Position numbers and translations under genes: made by a program
Assembly: GCF_003597395.2 (NCBI RefSeq)
Contig: NC_133773.1
Location: 70,909,747 to 70,973,746 of the forward strand
DNA length: 64,000 nucleotides
Direction: 5' to 3'
Origin: Chelonoidis abingdonii
Lineage: Eukaryota; Chordata; Testudines; Testudinidae
Shown: piece after piece, positions 42,800 to 54,129 of the stretch
Layout: the number at the start of each line of letters is the position of its first letter
How positions within the stretch are numbered: position 1 is the stretch's first letter
Notes under the pieces: model-generated
Databases searched by the model: none
Told to the model about the DNA's origin: nothing
The model's input: the letters and a program-made list of their open reading frames with translations, nothing else

Positions 42800-42945
42800 C
42801 CGTCTCCATTTGTTGAGTCTTGGTTTATACTTAGACTGTAAGCTCTTTGGGGCTGAGACAGTCTTATTCTATATTTGTATAGCACCTAGAACAATGGTCC
42901 TAGTCATGGTTTCTAGGTACCATGTTAATACAGATAATAAATTTA
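42800..42945 (+). repeat. L2-type LINE/SINE 3-prime tail
   Basis: The order ACTGTAAGCTCTTTGGGGCT, GTATAGCACCTAGAACAATG, TCCTAGTCATGGTTTCTAGG and CAGATAATAAA is the forward version of the tail found inverted at 28401-28540. It is also shared with the end of the SINE at 8870-9065. Mammalian L2 ends have the same design (TGTAAGCTC...GCACCTAGCACA). Confidence 0.75.
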
Positions 42946-43812
42946 AATATAGTGCATGTCATGTTATCACTACCTATCTTTCAGAATTCTTTCTGAACAT
43001 GAGTAGGATTGCATCTAGGACTCAGATTTGGATTTAATAAAAAATTCACATCATTTGTATGTTGCAGGACCTGGCACAAGGCATGAAAAATAAATGTTTC
43101 ATTGCTTCTGTAGCCCTGAAGATTTCTACAGTGTGCAGGATTTGGATGCAGATTCAATAAAAAGATCTTTCTGCATTCTCAGCTGAATAGCCTTTGTCAG
43201 AACTGAGGATCACGTCATCTTTCCAAAAGACTCCTATATTCCATGCTAGAGAGACATCGTGTATTTACTTTTTTCCCCTCCACATTTCAAATGAGTCCAT
43301 ATTTTATCCTTTATACTTTTCTGACATTTCAACAGTTGTCATTAATACTGCATATTTAAAAAAAAACAGGTATCATCCAGAAGAACTGGTACTTCCTGCA
43401 CTAACATCAAAAAACAATGACTGAAGTCTCCAGTATGTGTCTTCCAATTTGCAATCAATTGTTTATTCCAGAATATACATTTTACTCACACATTCGTGAA
43501 ACATCTCTCATTTAACATCTCTTTTCGTTTATTAGCACAGATGCCTTGCAAATGAATATTAAGAACTTACAAGCAACTAAAGTGTGCAGCACCTTCAGTG
43601 AATACATGCAATTAAAAAAAAAAAAAAAGCGATGATTGAGAGTGTTGTGCCCAACCAATTCATCTTAATACTTAAAAACTTTACAAGAAAAGACATCACA
43701 GATCTTTAAAACAATTGAAGATTCCATTTGTGAAATTTTACTGATCAATCTAGTGACAGCATTTCTACTGTGCATTACTGTACATTTTAAATACATGTTT
43801 TAAGCTTTACAT
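42946..43812. other. Non-coding DNA, nothing recognised
   Basis: AT-rich, with an A run at 43615-43628. No gene or repeat family was recognised. Confidence 0.45.
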
Positions 43813-43935
43813 AGTGTTATTGTAGCCATGTCAGTCTCAAGATATTTGAGAGAAAAGGTGGATGAGGTAAAACTTTTACTGGCCCAATTTCTGCTGGTGA
43901 GAGAGAAAAGTTTTCATGCTTACATAGAGCTCTTA
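43813..43935 (+). repeat. Interspersed repeat, same family as 35950-36050
   Basis: AGTGTTATTGTAGCCATGTC, then GGTGGATGAGGTAAAACTTT, TACTGGCCCAATTTCTGCTG and TTACATAGAGCTCTTAAG follow the same order as the other copy but reach further 5-prime. Class uncertain. Confidence 0.62.
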
Positions 43936-45499
43936 AGTTCTAAGATTTTCATGAAATTAACATGCAATTCTGAAAGAAACCATATACTAAAATCAACACT
44001 GATTTTGCAGAAGATTAAGAAGATGTATCAAAATATAATTTTCTAACTACATTCTGCTTAATTTTTCTACTAAAAAGGGACCCCACCAATTTGAAGAAAA
44101 ACCAACCAACCAACATTTGGCTGGAAGTTTTACCAATTCAACAGGATAAAAACAAAGAGTTAAAAAAATGCGCCCCCGTTTTTTTACTTGTACATTTGAC
44201 AGGACTTTGTGTATAGTCATTTGCATTGTATCTGGATAATTAGTCTATAACTCCCTTGCTGAACAGATCCTTTTAAGCACCAACAAAAAGAAACTTGAAA
44301 AAATAAAAAAAAAATAAATAAAGAAAATACTATTTAAAAAGTGATCAGAAATTAATTATTTTTTTTAAAAGTCAGACTGACAGCATCCCTTTAAAGATAT
44401 ATGGTTATTTACAGAAGTTTAACATTGTTTTCTTTGTAAAAAATTTATAATTAAATAAATATCTGAATGTTATACAGAAGTCAATTTTGTTGACTGTCCA
44501 AAACTGAACATTTGAAATTTGGCTAGATTCTACCATCCTCAATTCAAAGAAAAACTACTGAACACAGAGGTGGCAGATTTTGTGTCTTTATAAATAATTT
44601 GCACTACAACTTTTTCCTACACTTTTTTTTAAAAAAAAAAAATATGTAATGAATTCTTTGGTTTGACTAAAACAGAAAATGGAGATTAACAAGAGAAGGT
44701 TTAGCAAGAAGTAAAACAAAAAAGCAAGGAAAAAAAAAAAAGCCAGCCTCTGCTGCCGTTTAACCTTTATAACCACAAATTATTCAAACTGAAAACCAGT
44801 GTTTTGTAATCACTATTCTAAATAAAATTATTTGCATCTAGTGTCAAATATTTTCTCTGAAATAAGGATTCATCTGTCCCCTCCAATCAGTGGCTAAATG
44901 AACCAACGTAATATTATCACTTGTAACAGAATCATGGCTGGCTTAAGGAAAAATGATAGCCTTTGCTATTCAAAACCATGTAACTGTGACATCTCTTCTC
45001 ACTGCAAAGACAACATTTGGAGCAAAATCAGACAAATATTTGGCTAAGAAATCATTCATTCAATAATGATTCATTTTTGTTAGATTAGATAGATGGACTC
45101 CTCTATGTGGTACTGAGTATCTAACATTCACTATAGCAGGGGTTTCATATTCCAAAAGGTGTACTCTCATATTCAGAACCAGCAGAGGTCTGGGGGCACG
45201 GCAGAAGTGCAAATATCTTTTGGAGCTCTCACTCTCATTGAAAACGGTTACAGGGCTGTAGTAGTAGTAGTATGGTGACTACACATCCCAAATTGGGCTG
45301 AACTCTGCATTGCAGGAACATCCAAGTCCCGATCCTAGGCTGAATGACTTTGGAATAGCATTTGTCCTAGATTCCTTGCGGCACCCCTCCGTGCCTGCCC
45401 AAGGCTCAGGAGTGGCACCAGCCTCTTCCCAGGGGGGAGGGAGTGTTTCAGGTGGGCCATAGCCACCTCCTTGCCCTTGTTCCCCCTGTCTCACAGAGG
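43936..45499. other. AT-rich non-coding DNA
   Basis: Long A and T runs occur (44307-44316, 44619-44642, 44730-44741). No gene or repeat family was recognised. Confidence 0.45.
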
Positions 45500-45790
45500 C
45501 CCCGCCCTCTGATGAGGTCAGAAGGTGGAGCCAGGCAGTAGTCAGTAGTAAGAGCTGCCCAGGGAGCCTGGGTGCTGTGGGGAGGCCCAGACCCTCCACC
45601 TGCCCTGGGTGGTGTGCCCCAGAGTGGAAGGGTTGGGAACATGGGCCAGAGACTGCTCTCAGGCACCCCAGCCACCTACCCAGGGCAGGTGGAAGGTCCA
45701 GAGCTCCCCACAGCAGCCCGGACTCCCTGGGCAGATAGTACTACTGCCCGGCTCTGGCTTCTGAATGGACCAGGGGGTGTGGCCTCAGAG
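45500..45790. repeat. GC-rich imperfect inverted repeat
   Basis: The arm at 45558-45610 (starting CCCAGGGAGCCTGGGTGCTG) is the reverse complement, with few mismatches, of 45678-45731 (ending GCAGCCCGGACTCCCTGGG). The pairing seems to extend outward: CAGAAGGTGGAGCCAGGCAG near 45519 pairs with the complement of CTGCCCGGCTCTGGCTTCTG near 45744. The loop is about 67 bp. It could be a foldback DNA element or a palindromic part of a larger repeat. Overlapping long frames here are artefacts of high GC. Confidence 0.75.
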
Positions 45791-47821
45791 GGAGCAGGAC
45801 TCCTGCCTGTGTTCCACTTTTGCCTATTGAAAGTGCTAGTCACTATAACTTTATAGTTTATAACTTTATAGCCTAATTTTCCAAAACCCTTTCCCCCAAA
45901 GCGAACCATTTTGCAGATTTTATCCCACAGAAGAGGTTTTCTGGAATTTCTGTTAAAAATTAGACCTTTTTCAAGCTACAATTTGAAATTTTAGTTGTAA
46001 TATTATTTCAATATATTTTTGACTCAGCATCAGTCTAAAGTGGCTAGACCCTACCTTTGTTTTCTTTTTTGGACTGCTGAGAATTGTTTATTTGTATTTT
46101 CAGGAGGGTCAGTGGAGATTTTAAAAAGAAAATTGCATTTACACTTATAAAGACAAGTGTGCAGAGTATAGTTTAAAAACATTAAGCCCACCTGACTTCA
46201 GCTACTTGGTCAGAGTCAGAGGTGAGTGGGGATGGATAAAAGATTGCAGGGATATGTACAAGAGAACAGAGGACTCCGCTAAGAGGTATAGAGGGGAACA
46301 ATGGAAGATAAGGAGGTTTTGTTTACTAATATTCTATATCTTAAAGGCATTTAAGTAAAAGCAATCAATCAGTCTTGAGCCCACTGTTGAGCCACAGCAG
46401 CTGGACTAAGGCATATGTGAGAGGAGACCAAATCCTTCCCTCTCCACATCCCATCCACAGCTGCAAGACTATTCTACAGAGGCTACTGCAACTTAATGTT
46501 CAAAATAGCCTCGACGGCCCTTTTTGCAAATTCACTTGGGGGGGGGGGCAAGGCGGGCCTATGGAAGAAAAAGATGCACACTTGCAGATGCTTGTAACCC
46601 ACCCTAATCCAGTCTTTGCATGGTGCTGTCCAAGAAGCTCATCTAGAGTAGGGTTCAATGCCAGAGATCCATTACTCCTACCTACCACTCCCTCTGCCAA
46701 GGGTCCTCCAAAACTCCAAAGACAGGGACAGGTGTTCCAGATGGTGAAGTCTTAAAATGTAAATTTGTTCCACTACTCTAATCCCCTTGGAATACACCAA
46801 TTATCACCAGTAGGGACGCACTAATTGTTGCATTCCAAAGGATTATAAACTCAAGGCTAAGCAGGCAAGGGTACTGTTCTCCCCTAAGGAGAGGTGTATA
46901 GAAAAATTCACAACTCCTACATTTGATGCAGCTACGGATGGTAAGAGTGAAGAGCATCTGGGTCAGCCTTGCTACAGCTGGAATGAAGACATGACTATTC
47001 AGAATCCAGCCCATAGCTACCAAAGCCCCTTGCAAATGCAAAATTCAGCAGTAGCTGGGAACATCTGAAAGCGGAGACCAAAGTGGTTCTCAGTGAAACT
47101 TTAACATGTCACTTTACATCAATGAGCCATGACTTACGGTCTCAGATGCCAAAAGACAGGCAATTCTTATGCTGCTTGCCTCAAAAATTCTCCACTGGCT
47201 GCGCAAGAAAGATGGGAAGGCAAGTTTGGGCACAATGACCAGGCCAGCTCTTAATAGTGAAACTCTACTTTTAAGAACAGACTCTACCATAAAAAGATTG
47301 CACTGTACTTTCTTATCACCGGGGATGGCAGTTAACTTTCTGCAGAACCAGATGTTCAGCAACTGTATAATATAAATAGGCATTTGTTTCAATGGTTGTA
47401 ATTTTAAATTGCCTCATGCTTGTGCTATTCAAGGAGATTTATTAGATTTAACACTGAACCATATAAATAAAAATGCTTTCAGATATAACAGTATATGCTA
47501 TTTAAAATAAAAGAGTCACATTTAATATACTATAGGAATGTCAACTCAAAAAGATCTGAACAAATGGTGCGAAAATGCTGAGACTTACTGTTAAGACTAT
47601 GATATTCATGTTTGCTTCCATCAATATTCAAAGTAGTGGATTTTACCTAATCACTTTTTTGCATGAAAAAGATTCAAATTCCTTGAGTACCCAGCCATTC
47701 TTAAAAAATTGTGCGTCCCTTATAATGTGGTACAAACTCAAGTAGCTCTCTGGCAACTACTTATTACTTCAATGAGGAGCAAATTTCAAATTCCTGAAAA
47801 CTACCTTTTAAAGAATATACT
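45791..47821. other. Non-coding DNA, nothing recognised
   Basis: Includes a G run at 46539-46548. Small frames show no known domain. Confidence 0.45.
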
Positions 47822-48085
47822 TTGCCAGTATAGACAAGACCTCTTACAGCACTGCAACTTTCTCGCTCAGGGATATGGGGGAAAAAAAAAATCCCACACT
47901 CCTGAATGCAGCTAGTTTCAGCATTGTAAAGTGCCAGTGTAAACAGTGCACCAGCACTGGGAGCCATGCCCCTTGTGGAGGTGGTTTTTGTAGCTCTCTC
48001 CCAGCACTGAGCCCCAACTATATAAGCCACATTAAAGAGCTGCCATGCCAGCTCTTTAACATTGCCAGTGTAGCCACGCCCTTAA
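47822..48085. mobile_element. Harbinger-type MITE, partly degraded
   Basis: Motifs include GCCAGTATAGACAAGACCTC and CTTACAGCACTGCAACTTTC, then GTAAAGTGCCAGTGTAAACA, GCACCAGCACTGGGAGCCAT and CTCTCTCCCAGCACTGAGCC. The right end reads GCCAGTGTAGCCACGCCCTTA. The repeated GCAGCGCTGG-like pairs and the GTGTAGAC/GTGTAGCC end with a terminal TTA fit turtle Harbinger MITEs. The left terminus was not found. Confidence 0.55.
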
Positions 48086-48189
48086 TTTCTCTAGCCTTTG
48101 ACCTGGAGTCACTGTCATACTTGTTGATTCCTGCTGTCTCTTCCATTTACTTTACACCTGTGGAGTTTTTTTTCCCCCTTTTGTTTTTC

Positions 48190-48860
48190 TTCCTAGGTTT
48201 AAAAGATGGGCCCTGCAGTTGTGCGAGAGCCAGAGAAGGAAGCAGATGTCTCTAATCCACTACCAATCCCAGCGCCTGAGCTAGAGCTCTGCTGATCCAA
48301 GGACCCAGAAGAGATACTGGGATTGCCACTGGTCATATACCCCGGGGAGACAGAAGAATCCCAGGAGACAGAGGTACACTCTACAGAAGTAGCAGGAAGT
48401 AGACCAGGGACACCAGACAATAATCCGATTGCCAGAATTCTGTTTAGCTGGTTTTGGAGGAATCCCCACTGACCCTGTGGCAGAACCATCCTACACTGGT
48501 TAAGGCCCAGAGCTGGGATGCGGTGGAGTTGGGTGGGCCAAAGTCCCCCATCTCTGCGGCCGTACCCACCCCTAGGGTGGCCCACCTACCCACCTTAGGC
48601 CAAGAGGCCTGTGTTTGTCCACTGTATACCTGAGCCAGGGGGCCAGGGAAAAAAAAGACTGCTTAGTGCTCTGCCCTGTGCAGAGGGTCAGGGCCTCCTT
48701 AAACAGCTTGCCGCTCTGCCTTGCCCTGAGACTGCTTATTATTTTCTGCCCTGCCCAGAGGGCTACAGCCCTGAGACTGCTAAATAAATGGTAGCGAGCG
48801 GCTGTGGCTTCCTTCAGAAACTGACGGGGAGGGACTGCCACAGACTCCTACACCCATGCA
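48190..48860. repeat. Unclassified GC-richer repeat
   Basis: The segment is clearly richer in GC than its flanks. It contains doubled strings: TGCTTAGTGCTCTGCCCTGT near 48661 and ACTGCTTATTATTTTCTGCC near 48731, each next to an AGAGGG(T/C)(C/T)A motif. A CCCTGAGACTGCT string also occurs twice (48722 and 48770). I recognise no coding domain, and LTR-type origin is only a guess. Confidence 0.42.
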
Positions 48861-49371
48861 TTGCAAAACTGTTTTTTTTATTTGTCCAGGCACCGTTCTA
48901 AAGTTTTTAAGAGAGAGATTTCCACCACTGCTCCAATTCTCTGTCCTGCTCATTAGTAATGTATAGTGATCACTCAGGCCCAATTTCATTTTTCTTAGGC
49001 TTTGTCCCTAGCCTCATGTTTCAAGAAAAAAAAGAAAAAGCCACACATATAGAATGCTTCTAGTTTTTTTAAATAATTCTGATCTTCTTCCCACTTTCTT
49101 TTGTAGTGCCTGTTTCCTGTTCTGTATTATCTGCAAAATTTATCACGTTACTGCATGTTCCTTTTTTCGAGGTCAGTGATCTGTGAAGTGAATACTTAGC
49201 ACTTTTAAAGTGCTTTGAAAAATGTTAACGCTCTATATATACTGGTCCCATCTCCAATTCTTGTGATACTCCTTATCCACAGAAGGCCACAAATGCATTA
49301 CAATCCAGCAGGGATGTGCCATACAGCAAGATAGACATGGCAAAACAAGTGCTCATTTCTATGATTACTTG
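48861..49371. other. Non-coding DNA, nothing recognised
   Basis: No gene or repeat family was recognised. Confidence 0.45.
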
Positions 49372-49650
49372 CAGGATGAGGGACTATCCTGGGAAGCAGT
49401 GACTCTGAACAAGATTTTAATGATGTTCAACTGATTATTGACCACATGAGCTCCCACTGCGAGGCCATAGGGAAAGAGCCAATACAATCCGAGGATGCAT
49501 AGAACAAGGCAATCTCAAGTAGGAATATAGAGGTTATTTTACCTCAATATTTGGCATTGGCACGATTCTGCTGGAATACTGGGTCCAGTTCTGGTTCAAG
49601 AAAAATGTTGATAAACTGAAGGGGGTTGAGAGAAGAGCCACAATAATGAC
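49372..49650 (+). mobile_element. CR1 LINE fragment, cut by a DNA transposon
   Basis: The order TGATTATTGACCACATGAGC, TATAGAGGTTATTTTACCTC, TTTGGCATTGGCACGATTCT, GCTGGAATACTGGGTCCAGT and GAGAAGAGCCACAATAATGA is that of the CR1 region just after ORF2 RT. The match stops exactly where the next repeat starts (CAGGGTTGAT at 49651). Confidence 0.85.
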
Positions 49651-49806
49651 CAGGGTTGATAAAAAATCAATTCTGTATTATGCAACAGTATATTCATGTA
49701 ATGTTTAAAAAAAGTTTCGTAAATGAGTTCCAATATTTCCTGGATTAGGGACTCAATCTTATGGGGTTTAGGGTCTTCTGTATAGATTATTCATGTTAAT
49801 CTTTCT

Positions 49807-50095
49807 ATCTACGCCAGGGGTAGGCAACCTATGGCATGCATGCTGAAGGCAGCGCACAAGCTGATTCAGTGGCACCAGTCCAGGGGGCTCTGCATTTTAA
49901 ATGAAGCTTCTTAAACATATTAAAAACCTTATTTACTTTACATACAAAAATAGTTTAGCTATATATTATAGACTTATAGAAAGACACCTTCTAAAAAGAT
50001 TAAAATGTATTACTGGCACACAAAACCTGAATTTATTCACTCTAATTTAAGACTCGGCACAGCACTTCTGAAAGGCTGCTGACCCCGATCGACGC
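49807..50095. mobile_element. Short hAT element nested in a DNA transposon
   Basis: The element spans 49815-50087. It starts CAGGGGTAGGCAACCTATGG and ends TTCTGAAAGGCTGCTGACCC then CG, inverted relatives of each other. ATCTACGC (49807-49814) and ATCGACGC (50088-50095) match at 7 of 8 bases. The uninterrupted relative at 60931-60970 shows the site before insertion (CTATCTACCCAATG). Same family as 9341-9628 and 16566-18341. Confidence 0.88.
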
Positions 50096-50218
50096 AATGA
50101 GACTCAATGCTCAGTCTAGAAGATACCATCAGAGATGCTTAGTTTTGCAATTTTCAAACTGTGGATTTGAGTCTCCAGAGATAACATGCTTGTTAACAGC
50201 AAAAATGTTTTTAAACAG

Positions 50219-50244
50219 AAAGAGAGAAAGAGAGAGAGAGAGAA
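50219..50244. repeat. GA microsatellite within the DNA transposon
   Basis: An AG-dinucleotide tract interrupted by two AAAG units. The homologous place in the other copy (61061-61074) is shorter. Confidence 0.9.
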
Positions 50245-50300
50245 ATAAGACCTCAACCCTATTGTCCCTCTGCAAATTTGTGTACACTGAGTCAATCCCT

Positions 50301-53189
50301 TACCTCTCTCTAAAAGTATAAAGTTGAATTAATAGAAGATTGTAGGGGCAGAATAGATCTGGACAAAGAGAAGAAGTCTGGAGATAAATGTGAGAGGGAG
50401 GGACAGACAGTAGAAACCGAAGTGAGACTGTTTGAGCAGCATATTCCAGATCTTGAGATCTTTCTGAGTGTAGCCTGCATTGATTTAAGGTCTACCATAC
50501 CATTCTCTCACTAAAAGGGAAAGCCTATAGTGACAGAAGGCTGTAAAAAAATAATTTCATATATATACACGAGAGAGAGCGAGAGAGAGAGAGATTGACT
50601 TGGATGTTTTCTATCCATATAATGAATATCTAACCCTTTTCTTGAATCCTATTAAGTGAACAGGCATAATAGTTACTAAAATAAATTTTATTCATCTTGC
50701 TGACTATTTTTACTATCCCTAAACTCTCGTTCTGAAAGAAGGAAAAAGGCCCCAAATAGTAAAGTTCAGATCTCAAGTTTCATAGGAATCCAGACTAAAA
50801 TAAAGACTGAATCAACTGTTAGTTTGTGACCATCATTACTGTTTTTACTCTAGAGTTTTAATGAGCATGGTTCTCCTCTCAGCTACAGCAGTTTTAAATC
50901 AGCGTACCCCCACTGACTTCAATAGTTATTAAAATGTTATTTTACATCAGTCAGAGAAGAATCAGGTCCTTTTATCTTCAAAATCAGGAGATACACGTTT
51001 TTACAATGTTAAAAAAGTTGTTCCCACAAGTTTTAGTATTCTTTTCAATCAAGAATTATGTACAACAGTAAAAACAAATAGTTAATCTGCACATCCACAA
51101 AAGTTGCATTCGTCTATCACATCAGGAATTTTTTTCCTCCAGAAATCCTTAAACCCTAAACCCCCATTGCATTTACAAGATCAAAAATTGCTTCGTTTAT
51201 CCAGTGGTCCATTTAAACCCACTGCAGAAAGGCAGATAAAAAGCTGAATGTTTATAACCAAAGATTGCATCAGGCAATTTGTGAAGACAATTACAAAGTG
51301 GCTGTAGAGCACTCATCCCACAGTCATTCATTCAAGTGCTGTCCACAAAATACTCCACGTAGTTAAAGGGGAAGGGGATGGAGGCAGGGGCAGGCAGGCA
51401 GGCCGAACGAATGAACAGCTTTTTTACTTAAATATTTAGGAAAGTTTGTTTCATTTAAGAAACCAAAAACATATGTGCCTCTATTCACAAGAACTGAAAA
51501 GGAATCTTTTGAGAGTTACCTACCTTTTCAGAAACAGATACCACACTATAACTTGTAGACCTTCATGAACATTAGGGACTCGGACTATTAACAGCATAAC
51601 TGGCTGAGTCCAGAATAAATTAGAACAGCCACAAGGAACTCTTTACAGTTGTTGAAAGAAGAAAAAGAGGAAGCCAACTGGATAATCTGTCTGCATAATG
51701 GATGTTTTAACTTCCTACCGAAAGAAAAATAGTCCTTAAGAACATCTGGAACAACACGTTGGCCGCTAGAGATTTTTCCTCTGGAAACAGATAACATGTA
51801 ACTCTTGCTACTGCTAATCACTACCCTCTGCTTATTAGCTGTTGGACCAGAGACATCCTTCTCTCCCGACAACTTCTAGGGGCAGCTCCCTCTGCCAACA
51901 ACTACTGGTCTTAAGATACCCTTCATGAGGTTTATACTGCTCCCAAAAGCCCATGCAAGTAGCAGATGGTATTAGAGGAGCCTTCTGCAATCACTCATCT
52001 CACATACCACATGACAAAAGACAGAGCTATACATAGCCAGACCTTTGGCACATTCCTAAGACCAGCTTAGTTCACAAAAGGAGGAAAATTATCACTTCAC
52101 TGCTCTGTGCAATGGATGTTTTGGAGCCTAATATTTTTCTGCTTTCAGAGACAAACTTCTGGTTTGTCTTTTAAAGGGGGAGGGGGAACTTAATCCCCCA
52201 AGACAAATGACACTTGAGTCTAGATTTTGTCCCAATCACCTTTGAGGCAAAAGGCTCCTTTGTGGTCAGAGTTAGGGGTACGGACATGTCTGGGAAGATA
52301 AAAATCAGAAAACAAAACAAAAAAAGACCAATTTGCTGCTAGCATAGCAAACCATGATGTCATGTCTGTGAAATACAAATTTCCATTTAGCTTTTCAAGT
52401 TATTCAACTAATGGCCTCTATTTAAAACGCAGGGTCTTCTGCGTAGAATTACATGACAAAGTAACTTTCATGATGATCCTATACTAAAAAAGCAACACAT
52501 ACTAGCATGCACAAGATACTGGAGCTAAAATCCTTGACCTCCATGGTGAAAGAGAATGTTCAAAAGCCTACATCTACAATCCAGCAAGCACAGAAATATA
52601 ATTGTTACAGTACATTGCCCTAGCCATAAAACATTTTTTCCCCCATTTTGAACTGTCAAATATTTACTTTGGACTGTCAGGATCAGTTTCTTTGCTAAGC
52701 AAGTTCACTGTACGCTGAATAGCTCTAATGAAACTAGTCCAGAGTTAACTACAAGGTCACAAAACAAACGGCACAGAACTGTTTCTCCACATTTATTTTT
52801 TAAATGTAGACAGAGAAACACAAGACAAAGCACATAGGGAGCATACAGGTAATTTTATGGCTTGTTTTGGGGGGAAAAAAATCTTGTTGACAAAATCTGA
52901 GCGGTTCCAAAAGTTGAAAACAGACAGTGAAAGCTCCTCAACATGGAACTGTCAGTGGACCACTACCCTCACCTGCACAACCTCATCTAGCCTAGAAATG
53001 GTTTCTGCAAGTGCAACTCTGGGATACAGATGTGGGGACTCACATGAAAGACCCCCTACACTTATGTTCTACCAGCTTCAGTTAAAAACTTCACCAAGGA
53101 AGCCCAAAAGGGGGATACACAGGACCTGGAAAACAAGCAATTCTGGGGGACAACAACTAATGAAAGAACAGGGACAGGAGTACAGACAA
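50301..53189. other. AT-rich non-coding DNA
   Basis: A second GA tract lies at 50570-50594. A stretch near 50876-50968 (TTTAAATCAGCGTACCCCCA, then CTGACTTCAATAG) resembles an old palindromic amniote repeat. The last few hundred bases (from about 52800) may be the 3-prime UTR of the minus-strand LINE at 53190. No gene was recognised. Confidence 0.45.
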
Positions 53190-54070
53190 ACAGTCAAATC
53201 AAGGGAATGAGATGGGGACACCAAGCAGAGACCCTGGACATAGCCCACTGCTCCTCGAAGGCGTTAAGGGAGTCAGTGGACACTGCCCAGAGGAACTCTG
53301 CCTGGATACGCGAATGGACGGAGGATCGGAAATAGGCCCCACAGTCACAGAAGACTCCATTGGCCAACTTCCTCACCTTGGTTTTATAGATAGCCTCCTC
53401 CTGGCCCTGGCTAAAGTGGCCAACCAGAGGGTCCCGTGACTTTGTGGGGCCACGGATAGGGAGTGCACAGAGAAAGAGGTGAGGGGAAAAGTGCAACCAA
53501 AATCTTAACAAGATGTCTAAGAGGAGACGGAATAGGGGCTGCAGCCTGGCACACTCCAAGTAAATGTGCGCCAGGATTTCCCTCACGCTGCAAAAGGGGC
53601 AGATGTTCAGGATAGGGGTGAACTGCACCAAGTACATGCCCATGCTAATGGCCTTGTGAAGGAGCTGCCAACTGATTTCCCCGGCGGGCCTCGAGACCAA
53701 GGTGGAGTAAAGACTGGCCCTCCAGGGCTCCTCACCCTCGAGAGGTGGCAGGAGGTCCTGCCACTTTGCGTCGGGGTGGCACACAAGGGTGAGGAAGTGT
53801 ACGGTGTGGAGCACGAGCATGTACAGATGTTTCCTTGGTGTGGTCTGGAACCGAACCAGCTGCAAATTGTGCAGCCAGCTCACAATGAAAGGGCGGGGGA
53901 GGGGGTGATTGGGTCCACGGGGCAGGAGTCCAATGAAAAGGTCCGGAGGGTGGGAGAGGCGTGCCCTCTCGCAGGACCCGGTTGAGGTAAGCCCAAGCAG
54001 CGGGTGGCAAAGCAGCCTTCACCTCCTGAAATACGCGCCGGGGAGTATGAGGTCTGGAAAGCCCCATGTG
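53190..54070 (-). pseudogene. Non-LTR retrotransposon ORF2 C-terminus (Tx1/L1-like)
   Basis: A 229-codon minus-strand frame (53883-53194) ends at a natural stop. It contains a C-terminal zinc-binding block CPFCSVREILAHIYLECARL (residues about 95-115), followed by LFRLLLDILLRFWLHFSP and a basic segment GPTKSRD. The frame upstream (54067-53732) gives VKAALPPAAWAYLNRVLREG, so at least one frameshift lies near 53880. Cysteine/histidine modules of this type close the ORF2 protein of Tx1/L1-like LINEs and help bind RNA. RT and endonuclease are absent: the copy is 5-prime truncated, as is usual for target-primed insertion. The frame is the best preserved in the window outside the LTR element, which suggests moderate age. 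Confidence 0.75.
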
Positions 54071-54076
54071 CTGAGC

Positions 54077-54120
54077 TAAGGCTATGTCTATACAGACTCA
54101 AATTTTCAACCAAGTTTGCA
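54077..54120. repeat. MITE end fragment
   Basis: AAGGCTATGTCTATACAGAC resembles a Harbinger-type terminus. Only this end is present. Confidence 0.4.
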
Positions 54121-54129
54121 AAAGAGTAG

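Larger units (their letters stand above)
49651..50300 (+). mobile_element. DNA transposon copy, interrupted by hAT
   Basis: The parts 49651-49814 and 50096-50300 together match 60724-61115 of the copy near the right end of the window. Shared strings include AATGAGTTCCAATA, AATCTTATGGG, TTAATCTTTCTATCTAC, CAGTCTAGAAGATACCA and ACCTCAACCCTATTGTCCCT. It begins with CAGGGTTGAT, the counterpart of CAGGGTGGAT in the other copy. It ends internally at about 50300. It contains a hAT element (49815-50087) and a GA microsatellite (50219-50244). Confidence 0.82.

Noticed and set aside
45279..45909. Several overlapping frames of 75-106 codons
   Set aside because: They overlap a GC-rich inverted repeat on both strands and have no known motif.
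53566..53985. 139-codon plus-strand frame
   Set aside because: It is the antisense shadow of the LINE ORF2 C-terminus on the minus strand.
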